From Haemonchus contortus (lineage: Eukaryota > Nematoda > Chromadorea > Rhabditida > Trichostrongylidae): a stretch of DNA of 64,000 nt. Each line of letters begins with the position of its first letter. Position 1 is the stretch's first letter. The translations under genes were made by a program, and so were the position numbers. Below the pieces are notes generated by a model. The model worked only from the letters and a program-made list of their open reading frames with translations. It did no database searches and had not been told where the DNA came from. Of this stretch, positions 35,730 through 47,588 are shown in pieces. The stretch lies in assembly GCA_000469685.2 (NCBI GenBank), contig LS997566.1:5480345-5544344 (forward strand). The letters are read 5' to 3'.

Positions 35730-38700
35730 TCAGAGGAGAAGCAGCGCGGCACCCACAGCAAACAATGACGAGAGTACCACTGTTGCAGCCGAATTAGACT
35801 TCTGAATGGGGAACGAAATACTCATTCGATTCGGAACATCATCAACGGCCAACTTACCACTTCCTGTTTGGTACCTACTTGAACTCTGTTCTCATCAACA
35901 TCACTTGGAATATCGTCAACAACGATCACAGGCTCCGTTGGAGCAGGTGACGTTACTTCAATAGCATTCACATCCATTCCAATGTCACCCTAAAGAACAA
36001 ATTCTCTATTCACTCATTGAATGAGGGCGAGGATGAACTCTTTTGGCGTCAATCAATGCCGTGTGAGGGGTGCGCCCCGCATTCGATTTCCATTCAGATT
36101 CGCAGTGGCGTAATGAATACGTATATGCCCTATACAATGAATGACCAGCGGTGGCCAGCGGATGTACAAGTCACTACTTTTATCCTCCTAGATGATCTGG
36201 TGCCATTTAACCGACCCCGTAGATATGGAAGGTTTGGTTGACTTGGGCGTATATCGATCGGGGATTCGAGTCCATGACTATGACCGTGACCCCGTCGCCA
36301 TCAAAGGCTCTACCCATTCGCACTTGTCCTCGACGTACACCCCTTTTGGAAACAACTGTCGGTAACTGCACTGGAGCACAGTTGCACGAGATTTTTGGGG
36401 ATATTCGGAGAACAGGCGGAGCTACCCATTACCGTTGGTACAATTGCTGCCTTTAAAATTATCAAAAAAGGGTTTCTCACCTTAACTTCTTCATCTGTCG
36501 TCTCTCTGCTTTGTGCTTCAGTCACTTCGGCTACAGGAGTCGTCTCGTCCAAGGATTTCACTACTTCTTCTTCCTCGTGAAGCTGAACGTGCTACTTACT
36601 ATATGCTGTTTGCAACCGTGCATCTGTGAAACTCACATCTGGCAGAGGGATGGTGACGTGGCTTGTGGCATCGCTATTAGATTCCGATGCAGAATCACCT
36701 TCTTGTACGGGTGCCATCGTGGTGGGTTCCTTAAAAGATCAGGTTTTCGGAGAGGCCAACAAAAAACCTTCCAGAAAGAGTAAGGTCGAACAGCTCTAGA
36801 GTGAGTAGGATTAGTTTTTTCGTAAAACCAAGTCGATTAGATGAAAGGGTATAGTCACAGCAGTCCCACTCCTGCTCGATCCCCATCTGTTTCTTCGGGT
36901 GGTTCCCAGTGGGTTTACGAACCCTAAAGCTACCTGTAAACACACGCACACACTAGCTATTTAGCTTCAAGCGATTAAGGTTACTATACAGCTGGCTTTA
37001 AGATCAAAAGGCGACCCTCCCTGGAAGTTGATTGAAAGCGATTTGATTGTATATAGAGCACCATGATCGTCATCATCACTCACTTCGTCATGAGCAACTG
37101 GCGTGTTCACAGTTTCAACTGGCTCCTCCTCGACCATTTTCGGCGTTGCCTAAAAATTTCATTAATAATTACCAAGCCATTCCCTGGGGATTCTGCTGAG
37201 TGCCACGCTTGGGGCGGACAAAGCTTCACTTTGTTCCCAGATGGGATCAAGAGATCCCTTTGCCTGTTCAAGTCAGATCTAGGGACAAGGTAAGGCTGTG
37301 TCGCGTAGTCGGCAAAGCTAGCTTGTTTGCTCGATATTGGAGTGGTTACGACAGGAAGGAAGGTGCCGTATCAGGAAGGAATCTGATGGATCTTCAGGAA
37401 CCTTTTGCTCACCGATCTGACGCTTTTTCAAGAGCTGGAAGGGGCTGAAAAGTGGGATGAAAACAGTGGGTGGATGTTTCTTGTAGGACATTTTGGGACA
37501 CTTAAAGCTGAAGATTGGGGGGGGGGGGGGGATACTTTTCGCGACCTGTAGGGACTGTAGAGACATTTGAGCTTGGTGGTCCTTCAATGGTTGCATAACA
37601 ATCCTAGAAGTAACAATTCTTTGAAGGCTAGCTTTTCAGAGCAATTTTGAGGCTTAGCAGCCCGAACTTACGGCCCCTAACCTCCGGAGTATTTGTGAAA
37701 TATTGTTTAACTAATATACTTCCTAGAATGAAAGACGGCGCCCTCGAACATATGATCCGTAGATCGGATTCCATCTCACTAAGCCCCTTGGCCAGGAATT
37801 TGCTAAAGGTCAGCCAGAAATTGGGTGCTGTTTAGCTTCTTTATGAGTCTGTTTATAGGTTGAATTCGCATTCAAATACTCGGTCATTCTTAGCAAAAGT
37901 CGAGAGCATGGCGTTTCCCAGAAAAAGGTGACTAATGCCTAATCCGTAGTAAATTTCAGTGAGTGATTGAGCATATACCTCCTTCATGAAGTCGATAGTT
38001 GCTAGTTCCTCATCTTTCTCAAGCACACCCTCTGCCGTTGTCTGTTCTGAAGAAGAAGTTGAAGATGGTTCTGTGGTAGCTGCCTGGGTCGAGCTCTCTT
38101 CAGGTTTCATTACCTAAATAAGTCTTTGTGTGAAAGTCGCTCTCTTTTTCTGTAAGTTAGCCCATACCTCTTCAAATTCGTCGATGTCCTTCAAAAAGGC
38201 GCATTCACTCGGTAAATTTTTCAAGTAGTTCTCGGCCATGAAATGAATAGTGGTAGCATTTTCATCGGATGATGCCTCGGTCAATGTCTCGATTCCACTA
38301 CTCACTTGTTGCTTGGCCATGTCCTAGAATTGAACAAACCCCTACCTGGTTCCATCTTATATTTCGAAAGGACAAATTGATTCACCTTGAAAAGGTCACC
38401 GGCACCGGCACATTCTTTGTTGAGACCCTTCTGGGAGCATCTCAGCACGCAGATTTCTTTCCTGAAAAGAGCATTATGAAGAAAAGAGGGCATTCAGATG
38501 AAGACGTCCGATTAGATTTGGGCAAAGTAGGTGGGCGCAACTTCTCAAAACCGTACCCTTTTCTCATAAACTGAATATGGGTTCGTCTTTTTTATGATAC
38601 CCACTTCGAAAACACAATTCAAGTTGGACACGGCATCGAGAAAAAATTGTTAGAGGCTCACGAATACCAAAGTGAACTGGAGAAACGGCTGGAATGACGC

Positions 38701-40720
38701 GAGCTCCTAAGCATCCCTTACGCCTTGATGAGCGACCGTTTAAGAAGTCTTCGTAAGGATGGATGCCTATGTAGGAATAGGGACGGGGGGGGGGGGTGGT
38801 GGGGCGATCAGTGGCCCGGATTGAAACTCGATTTGGATAGTACCTATAAACTTTCTGTGAATGGTTACAGGACTTCTCAATATGGCCTCTGGGATACCTT
38901 CAAATGAAAACCTACTTGCATGTTCCGGCAACACCGTCAAGGAACACTGCCGGATTTACTGAAGCAGCAGGCGATGAGTCCAGACGGAACGGAACGTCTG
39001 TTGATATGCCGCATTCTGATGCACATACTGAGGTGACGTCGTCGGCTCCTTCCAAGCATGCCGATACTAGTCGGAACTCTGAATAACTGAGGTCAATTTC
39101 GTTGTCGCTATTTCTCTCAGAGCCTTTAGGGCCCTACGGAGAACCAAATAATTACCCTTTCTATGAACTCAAAACATTCCTAACTGCCATCGTCCACCTT
39201 CTGGCGGTTGACGATGACAGCGTGTATTCCAGTAGCCCCCCGAATAGCAGGGAACAGGTTATGTTGTCAATTCTCATAGAAAGGCATTGGTTGGTCACGG
39301 TTTTACGAACTAGCTCATTGTGATGGGACAGCACAAAGTTATTGTTCCCAAACAAACATGAAATCAGTTGGGAAAAGCTGTCACTCACATACCTTCGATT
39401 TTGTTGTTACAGATGTATGAACTGGCATGGGTCCTTGCTTCCAATTCGGGAATCTGCTCTGCTGGACATTCTCGACCGCACTTCAGCAACGCTGAGTTGA
39501 AACTGCAATGATTCATTATTATAGAGGTATTTTGGGCTCTCATCTAGGGGTTTATGGTAGAGCGCGGTCTGGTGAGTCCCTGAAGAAACATCCATTAGAT
39601 TTCCCTCGGTATCGTGGCACAGCCTCGTTCCGAAACATTCAAGGCTGGCTCTTAACCTTCTGATGGAACGAATGCCGACCCGATCGCCGCTTGCGAACTG
39701 GGTGAGCGCAAAAGGTAAAAACGTCTTTGATGTCAGACCTCGTCCCATCACAACGTAACTGCGATCGTTAGACCAAACCATTGAGTATTGGCCATTGTCC
39801 CTTCCGAAGTACCGTAACCTGATAAGATGGGTGGATTGCCCGGATAGGAAATGAGAATTCTTTGAAATATAACCTACTTTTAAGGCTATCTCTAAGTCTG
39901 CCAACTTCAAGGGATCAAAGCCGAGCTGTGGCCAGTCTTTTGCATCCCTAAGCAGGCAGCCAGCCGTTTGTCTCTTCGGCTAGCCGGTGCGCGAACGGCT
40001 CTACCTGTGGAGCCACGCCCTATACATTTGAGAGAAATAGAGAGCCAGCTGGAGAGAGCAAAGTAGAATTATCGACGAGCGAAATACCACCCGAAACAGA
40101 CACTTTCATCTGCTGCGCCATGGCCTTGGCAAAAAACTCAAAAGAACTGAAATCCTGTTTGTTTTACGTATCTGGTAGTCGCATTGAGTAAAAGTAATCT
40201 ATGTGATGAGCGTAAAAGGGTCAATGGCAATGGCTCGTAGGAGCCAGCGCCGCGAAAGGCTGAATAGGCACTTCAAAGAGGTAACAAAACATACTTGCAG
40301 AAATTCTCAATGTCGACAGCGATGCTCCTGAAGTTGAGCAGATCGAAAGCGGCGTTTACGATGCTCCCCGTAGAGAAACAGCCTTGTAGGCAGGCGCTTG
40401 CCGTTGGAATCACTGGCTGTGGTGGAATGGACGCACCTGAAATCGGTCGGGATTGTTTTTGCCATTATGGATATTGACTCTTTTTCAATCCTGGGTAGCT
40501 CCTTCAGCTATGCCCTTTGAGGCACCCTATAGGAAACTTCATGGGTGGCATACAGTTACGAAAAGAGAGGCTCTTATCGTTTGTTCTTTACTGCCCAGCA
40601 TTCTCAAGCCCGTTTGGGGAAACTCAATAGGCAAAAAAAGAGAAACCGGTGTCAATCGGTGCTGAAATAAATCATACCATGTACGGTCGTCGCCAAAGCA
40701 AGTAATAACCACAGAATCAT
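35730..40720 (-). CDS. Secreted CPG4-like cysteine-rich protein with acidic Thr/Ser stalk and GPI-anchor signal (about 429 aa)
   Basis: Exons (minus): 40,720-40,678; 40,436-40,295; 39,502-39,393; 39,078-38,916; 38,461-38,386; 38,323-38,168; 38,113-37,979; 37,149-37,084; 36,729-36,637; 36,582-36,481; 35,989-35,858; 35,801-35,730. All junctions keep phase (1,290 nt). Residues 1-15 are a signal peptide (MILWLLLALATTVHG). Residues 30-219 hold 14 cysteines: CLQGC, FC, KCGREC, YIC, ACLE, CASEC, TC, ICVLRC, EC, EC. The order up to CASEC resembles the nematode chondroitin proteoglycan 4 (CPG4) domain; that is a judgement by eye. Residues 231-406 are rich in Glu, Asp, Thr and Ser, a probable glycosylated stalk, with NAT at 200-202 as one N-glycosylation site. 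The last exon is KSNSAAT followed by about 16 hydrophobic residues and the stop, a GPI-attachment signal. An extra exon at 37,603-37,546 (DCYATIEGPPSSN start) fits at its 5' side but would need a partner to keep frame. A SINE sits in the 36-kb intron. Confidence 0.82.
36040..36305 (-). repeat. SINE family B copy inside an intron of the CPG4-like gene
   Basis: On the minus strand the order is tRNA-like head (B box near 36,262, GGACTCGAATCC-like), then the body with the GGCCACCGCTGGTCATTCATTG region near 36,140-36,160 and the AATGGAAATCGAATGCGGGGCGC tail near 36,070-36,090. It lies between exons ending at 36,481 and starting at 35,989, in the same orientation as the gene. Confidence 0.8.
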
Positions 40721-40730
40721 CGCGATTGAT

Positions 40731-40736
40731 CTGAAA
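40731..40736 (-). promoter_or_regulatory. Probable trans-splice acceptor of the CPG4-like gene
   Basis: On the minus strand TTTCAG ends 10 nt upstream of the ATG at 40,720, directly after a second CTTCAG. This matches SL acceptor placement and supports the start. Confidence 0.65.
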
Positions 40737-43681
40737 CTGAAGTATTAGACTGAGGAAAAAATGGGGAAAAACCCATAAGGCATCTTCAGGAACAATTGAC
40801 AACATAAACAACGGCCTGAGAAGAAAACAACGCACGATTCAAAGAGTTACGACCAAGTTATCACACCATGTGCGATAGAAAAAAAAAGCTGACCAGTGTC
40901 CTATCAATAGAGAAAAAAGCTTGAGAAGTAATGTGTACAAGTTGTGGAGTGACGAATTCGTGTGGAACCGCTCCAACTACGAGAAAACGATCGGAAACCT
41001 CCCGAATGAACCACTTGACCAAGGTTCAACCTCAGCTGTTTCGCTAACGGACGGCTATTGCAAAGCCCATGTCCGATCAGCCGTAAGCAGATGGTGTACG
41101 GAACGCTGAACATTGTAGAGAGCTAGTAGTTACCTGCTGACTGCTACTGATGACAATTCCACTGTTGTACAGTGTATAAGGAAAGTGATGGTGGTCTGGT
41201 TACGATCATAGGGCGGAGCGACTTTTACTCTTTAAGTCTCCACCTTCCAATACCGGAACTGATTCATCAAAATGCCTGCCGATTCGACGTGCTCGATTAG
41301 ACTAGTCGTTACCCCTACAGTTCCATATTATTGTCACAGTAACAGTTTGTGAAGATATCAGTAATTCACGTGATATGTGGTGATGTATAGGAACTGAATC
41401 TACTGATGGCATGTTGTACTTCATACGCCACCTTTACCTTACACTTTTTACCTAGTATTCGATCAAGTAACTGATCGATTAATGGCAACGCCCTTGTTTG
41501 GCCACCCATTGCATCACCCTATCAGGGACTTTTCGGAAATTTTTTTTCAAAAATTCCGGTCGGATTTTAGTCTTAAACAAAATCAACCCTCGGTTACCTT
41601 CCCCTAGAGTGTATTAAGGGAAAGGCTGAAGGCGAGAGAAGCTTTGTTTTCGAGACAGCGAGACTGGGATAAAAATTCCTAGGAGTGATTGATGCTGCCT
41701 GGAATGAGCCATGCCTTTAACTTTTTTTGGAATCGCAGTAATCCTTAGACCAAAATTCATCCAGTTGAACAGCTCTATAGTTCTAAATAGGATTACGAAA
41801 CGTGGCTCAATCCAAGCTGGCATTGACCTCAACCCTGAAACTCTTTTCAAGGTCTTGTAAGACGAAACGTCGAGTCCAATACCATCACGAGACTCGGCGG
41901 TTCCGATACTACCTGACCCTGAGAGAGTGGAAAACTCGGTTGAAGTAAGCGAATTTTAAGGACGATTTGATTCGAAATTCGATCTTCTGCCTTTGTTTCG
42001 TTGATTAGCCCACTTTGACATTTCAGTGTGGGAGTGCGCACCCGAAATCGGTAGCAGGTAAGGTAAGACAAGGCCTGCTCCCGATGACAAATGCAACTGC
42101 CCGTCTCCCCTCATGGCAGCCATAATGGTTGGCTATAATAGGTAGAAGACTGCATAAGGAATCTTTACTCATAGCAGTAAGAAAAAAGAAATCTAGTTAT
42201 AAGAGGTCCAAACAAAAGCCTGACCCTTCGAGTCAGACACATTTCTCTTCTATTTAGACTTGCAAATTCAGCGAGTGAGAATGGAAACTTCACCTTCTCG
42301 CATAGCATAATTACATTAGTTTTACAACAGGCTAGCAGAAAATGAGAGGAGTGTCATTAGGTCTGATTTTGGTCAAACGAAAAGTTCATTAACAATAATA
42401 CAAACAGTATCGGAGGAGGAGCTGATCGTGTGTAGCCAAGGGCAGGTGTCGAGGGAGAGGGCTTGCATCAATGCAACCCCTACCTCACTCTTTTGCCAAG
42501 CTACCCAGCGCGGGACCCTCTCCAGCGCGGGACCCTCTAAGGGCTGAGGACAGACGGATAAGCGTTAAGGTTCATACGTGACGCTTCGGAAATGACTTGA
42601 ACAGCACAACCTCCACCCCATCACTCTCCGACGAGCCAAGCCCTCGCTCTCCAGGCGTATCCAACTTCCAACAAGCGTAGATAGAGGGACAGGGAAGGAA
42701 GGGAACATATAATACATATATACATATATTTTTTCCTGGGAATATGTTGAACCATTACTTTATTCAAAACGAATTGAAATCCGAATTCAAATGACGAATG
42801 ACGAAAATGACGAATTCAAATGAATTGAACTTTACGATCGTACAAAACATTAAACATCTAAAAGTTCGAATGTTCCAGATTGAAAAACTCCAGGGAATCC
42901 ATTTAAAATCAATATCTGGTTGTGTGTAGCATGTGGGGGGCTCCCTTACTCCTGGAATATCTTCAGAGTTTAGGATTGAAATGCCAGAAAAAGTTCAGGG
43001 GGAACTCATTCTGGTCCGCTCCATGCACTGAGTTTCTTCTAAATTCTTACTCGGCTAATTTTATTCCGTTCTAGTCAAGTTAGCTTACTCATAACATTTT
43101 TGGACCCCTTTCGAGGAAATAGAGTAAATTAGTCAAACGAAGTAGATGCAGTGCCCATTACTTTCTTCATAACAGGCCCCAAATGCCAACCATACCGGCT
43201 CTCGGAGCGTCTAATTAAACATGACTTTTGAGGAAACCCATCATTTCGCCAGTATCATTTTTGTTTATTTAAAAGTGAACAATACGACCTGCTGAGTGAC
43301 TACAATTTGTGTTTTTACTTACTTACTTTACCAGATATTGAATTACGTCAAGTCAACTTACCCAATACCCAATTAACTTTATCGGTGGAACCTGTTACGT
43401 AAGGAAACTCGTTGAAAATCAAATGCTGTAATGCTAATCTAGCTGTGCATTTGTTGAAAAAACACTGAAATTTTCCAAATTGAAGGTAAAGTGGTGATAA
43501 TTGGTACAGTCACAGCCAGCGACTCGCTATCTAGGGATCAATCCCGGCTTGGACCTTGTTTGGAGCTATGAAACTATCTATTTCAGGATGAGCTGTGCCG
43601 TAGCCTTGTCCAGAAGAATAAACTTACTGGCCTGCTAATTGATAGGCCTCCTTAAGCCAATAACCACGTTCAAGGATAAAG
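40737..43681. other. Gene-free region
   Basis: It should contain the promoter of the CPG4-like gene near the left end. A 16-bp unit, CAGCGCGGGACCCTCT, is tandemly repeated at about 42,506-42,538. No exons were supported. Confidence 0.45.
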
Positions 43682-43976
43682 GGCAAAGTTTTTTGGCGTT
43701 CATCCATCCCGTTTGAGGGATGCGCCCCGCATAGGACTTCCATTCAGAATCGTACTGCTGTAATGAATGCGTATGTGGCCTATTCATTGACTTGCGGTGG
43801 CCAGCCGATGTATAAATCATTGCTTTTATCCTACCAGACGAGTCTGGTACCAAATAGCCGATCTCCTAGGCGTGGAAGGCTTTGCTGGTCTAGACGGATA
43901 CCGTTCGAGGACTCGAACCCGCAATCGTGCATGTGGTTCAGTGCGAGACTTGCCACTACACCACCATATGACCATG
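43682..43976 (-). repeat. SINE family B, best-preserved minus-strand copy
   Basis: Read on the minus strand: A box TGGTGTAGTGG near 43,960, B box GGTTCGAGTCC near 43,915 (a match to the pol III consensus GGTTCGANTCC), then ATCGGCTATTTGGTACCAGA, CGTCTGGTAGGATAAAAGCA, ATACATCGGCTGGCCACCGC, the CGATTCTGAATGGAAGTCC block and a GGGCGCATCCCTCAAACGGG tail. It is about 295 bp. The head is tRNA-derived; the body is not recognised. Confidence 0.88.
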
Positions 43977-46007
43977 TTAGCGTTGCAAAAATCTGAGAGG
44001 AATTCTACAGCATGGCGCATCCCGAACAAAGTGGAACCAGTCAATTCAAGGCTGCAATCTTCTTTCCGACTTTATAGCTAACAAAGTGAATTGGTTTTGG
44101 GAGATTCTCCTGAAATTATGAATCTAAAGGAGCAGTCAGATGTATGGCGTTTCCCGGAAATCTATTAGCACTGGGTGATTTGCTCTTCACTCTAACTTCA
44201 TAGCAAGGCCCGACCTGTTTAATGCAGTCTTCGAGGGGCATATGCTATACGGGAATCCCTAATAGACTTTTCTCAACGTTCATTTCTTTCTATGGCAGGG
44301 AACAAACGAGACAAGCAGAAGTGAACGTGTTCTTGAACAAACAACATGGGATGGGGCATACGTCGTATGATTTCTTTGAGAGCAGGTGACCAGTGAAGAA
44401 CTCGAGAAAGATGAGAACGAGTTTGGTGGCGTCTGATCGTGTGGTTGCGGCGCGCTCGAGCAATTTCATCGTCGCTCATCTTCGTCGACGACGAAGACCA
44501 GTCCTCAGGGTCCTCTCATAGATCTTTCTCCTCTCAGTTACTGAGTTCTCACAACGAAAGATCTATGCACTCAACGAAATTGCAACTTACGATCGTATAC
44601 ACACACACACACACACATACATCACAACAGCCACCATAGGAGGAGCTAGGAAAACGGGGATCCGTCACGAAGAAGGGTCATTGGGAACATTCCTTGGGGG
44701 ATAAGCTGACAACTGACAAATTCCTCATCTTTCTCTACCAAACCCTGATCACTCCTCTTTCCTTTACCTCCCCTTGTCAGCTCAGCCGGCAGAATCTTGA
44801 CGCTTACAAAATTGGATTTTTGAAGACAATCGGGTGAGGAACCGATCTAGTATCCAGTCATAAGCTAAAGGCCCGCTTCTTCCCTTTGGTCATACCAGTA
44901 GAGTCCCAGGGAAGTGGTTCTTGCCGCATGTTTGACCATAAAGATCACGGGCACCATTCTCTCATGGGAATGGTAGCTCAAGGACGAGACGCTTAGGTTG
45001 GATGAGATGAGAACCGGCACCTGGGCTTGCTGGTCATCGCGCTTCATCGTCCACAACACCGAGACCCCACGCAACCTCCTTCGCATTCTTGGTGGTATAC
45101 TTATCTCCAGAATTGTTTAATTGCTACTCTCCAAATGTGAGCCTTCCACTTCAACCATTGTTTTTGTTCTGTTTAAAACAGTATTTAGTACTGCTTGTTT
45201 TGATGGAATGGTGAGAGTCGTTCTGCCAGTTTTGTGGCCTGAATGAATGTTAATTTACACTGAAATACCAGCGAACATTCATATTCCGTGAACGGGGTAT
45301 GGGAACGAACTTTGATACCCCACCACCTAGTTTCCTTCTCCTTTCAATGGTGTACAGTTACTGATCAAGGTACATACCCATTAACATGAACAACACAGAC
45401 AGGACCGAGTAGGACTTCTGAAAAAATGTGTGCGGTCGCGGTACGTTGTTGTTCTGAGATTAATCAAGGTCATTCCATTGCCCGAAGACGGAGGTGGGGA
45501 AGGGACTTGCGGTATTGCTACGGTACTCGGAATCCGCAGGACAAACCACGGATTAGGTTCCGTTAAGTAGACCCACAAATCATTCTATCCTCTTAAACCT
45601 GAACATCTCCAGGGGCTACCAAGTTCCCTGCTAGGAATGGGCTTCCGACGTCGGCTAAGAGGTTGCCCTTCGATCAATGTCTGCCAACTAAGGAAGGACA
45701 TGGTCATCTTCTCTGACGTAAGATTTAACCGTCAGGATATGGGGGAGGGATGAGTCTATGCAGCCCTGGGAGACTTATACCTCAAGAGACCAGAGTAGCG
45801 CCCCGATGGAAGGCGTCGCGGCGCTTCCTGAGTTCGAACACCACCTGATCACCAGCGTCTTCCATTTTTCTCAAATCAGCCTGGCCCTACTTGTAAACAA
45901 AAACAATCAAAAATAGTTTGTGTTGATAAACAATAACGTTCAATTACGTAAGCAAAATAGAATCGATTCTATATGTTTATTTGTGACTTTATATGGAAAC
46001 CCGACTA
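43977..46007. other. Gene-free region
   Basis: It holds an (AC)n tract at 44,598-44,617. No exons were supported. Frames on both strands are short and show no family resemblance. Confidence 0.45.
44598..44617. repeat. (AC)n microsatellite
   Basis: A run of about ten AC dinucleotides. The His-Thr repeats seen on translation come only from this tract. Confidence 0.95.
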
Positions 46008-46009
46008 TA

Positions 46010-47586
46010 CAGTACCGTTCAAAAAGAAATCACCTTCAACCTTTTTTGCCATAACTCATCTCAAACTCAATGTTTTTGACTGATTTTTTGGTATGTTGTC
46101 AACAGTAATGATATTCAATGTATCCATCATAGAACTCACGAAACCCCTTTTTATTTCGTTTAAAAGGCCACTTTTCACATTTTTTCTGAACAGGACAAAA
46201 TAACATCAGTTTCATTAATTTAATATAAATCACTTGACTTGAACGCTATCATCATGAGATTCAAACCTAATTAACTACTAGTCTTATACTTTGTAGTGAA
46301 GCCGTTGGCATCGATGACGGCTTGGTATCTGCGGGGCACTGGTTCAACCAACTTGTTGATCAGGCACTCATCGATTCCCTTCCGTTCCTCTTCAAATAGG
46401 CCAAATTTCTGAGCAGCATTTGTGACTGTTTTATCGGCTATCCTTTTCTTGAGTTCTTACCGCGAGGGTTCACTGATGTTTAGGTTAGGGGACTGGCTGC
46501 GTGAGTCAAGGCATCGAATTTCCCGATGAGTCAACCACTCGCGCGCCCCTCCAGATCTGTGTCCGGGGTCGTTATCTCGCTGAAATTAAATTTTCTTCCG
46601 TGCGTACGACGGGAGAAAAGTAGCGTGGATTTTTTCAAAATTTCTACGTACATCTGCTAGACCGCAATGGTGAGAATATGGTGCATGGACCCCATGCTTA
46701 GACTCGGAGACCATCCCCAAACCGATACTGAGCCGGCACCATACATGACAGTTGTCAAATGGTACTTGGGGTCGGAACTTGTGTTTTAAAAGGTAGTCTA
46801 CGGACGAAACTCGAGTGAACCAAGCAAAACAATCTTTGACTAGTCGCTCTAGATGACTTTGCGTCATTGGTCGAAGATCCAGTGAAGGTGCTAACGCGAA
46901 AATTAAAGTCGAGCTCGTCTGTTTTTTTAGAGATCCAGATACTTTCTGACAAGAATTCCTCCATACATTTCAGCAACCCATAGGCGTCTGTTGATGGTAC
47001 CTCTAGATGGTAGCGACGTCGCCGTCGTCGATATTTCGGCCATTACATCGGAAGATGCTCGTCTGGGATCTCGAGCCGATGCACAAATGATCTTCCTATC
47101 GTCCTCAGGAGCGGCAATCCGTAACCTTCCCGAGCTGGCTCGCTTGATTGGGCCTATGAGAGACTCAATACCTTTGATAGCCTTCGTAATCGTAGACATT
47201 GGTACAGCAAAAAGCCTTGGATGTTGAACATGGGTCAGCTCTTGCTTACTGCCCCTGGCAATAGCGGAGAGCTGCTCCAAGTTCAGAAAGCGATAGCCAG
47301 AGTTTTGTCTCTTCACTGAGAGCGATTTGCTAACAGAATAGAAGGATCACCAATATTTCTAGACTCGAAAAACACCATGAATCTTACCTAGACAACATGC
47401 TCCTTTCGCAAGATTTTTGAAAAAAAATTCATCTACTTGGCCGGAAGTGAGCTACCGCCAATTCTGCATAGCAGGAGAGTCGGTAATGTTTGATAAGTGT
47501 GCTGTCAAAAAATCGGGTAAAACGATTGAGTTCAAGATGAGCTATGGCAGAAAAGGTTCAAGGTGATTTCTTTTTGAACGGTACTG
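46010..47586 (-). mobile_element. Tc1/mariner element, 1,577 bp
   Basis: Terminal inverted repeats of about 80 bp begin CAGTACCGTTCAAAAAGAAA and are mirrored at the right end (TTTCTTTTTGAACGGTACTG). TA dinucleotides flank both ends (46,008-46,009 and 47,587-47,588), the target duplication of this superfamily. A decayed transposase lies inside on the minus strand. TIR mismatches at several positions suggest an old insertion. Confidence 0.95.
46271..47316 (-). pseudogene. Tc1-like transposase, broken by frameshifts and a stop
   Basis: The N-terminal part (from 47,316) keeps the paired-type DNA-binding domain: TITKAIKGI, EDDRKIICASARDPRRASSD and TINRRLWVAEMYGG, as in Tc1-like transposases. After about residue 129 the frame is lost. 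The DDE domain is partly recognisable in other frames: a DNDPGHRS segment near 46,560, SPNLNISEP near 46,480 followed by an in-frame stop where the acidic residue region is expected, then ELKKRI and the C-terminus VEPVPRRYQAVIDANGFTTK ending at TAA (46,273-46,271). The element cannot make an active enzyme by itself. Confidence 0.88.
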
Positions 47587-47588
47587 TA

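Noticed and set aside
37063..37293. Plus-strand frame over the CPG4-like exon at 37.1 kb
   Set aside because: It is the antisense of an acidic stalk exon with clear splice borders on the minus strand.
38576..38697. Plus-strand frame with a coiled-coil-like ending (EKKLLEAHEYQSELEKRLE)
   Set aside because: Short, within an intron of the minus-strand gene, with no recognisable family or splice partners.
39407..39910. Long minus-strand open frame (167 codons)
   Set aside because: It overlaps the third exon of the CPG4-like gene in a different frame. The true frame keeps the cysteine pattern and splice phases; the long frame has no recognisable domain.
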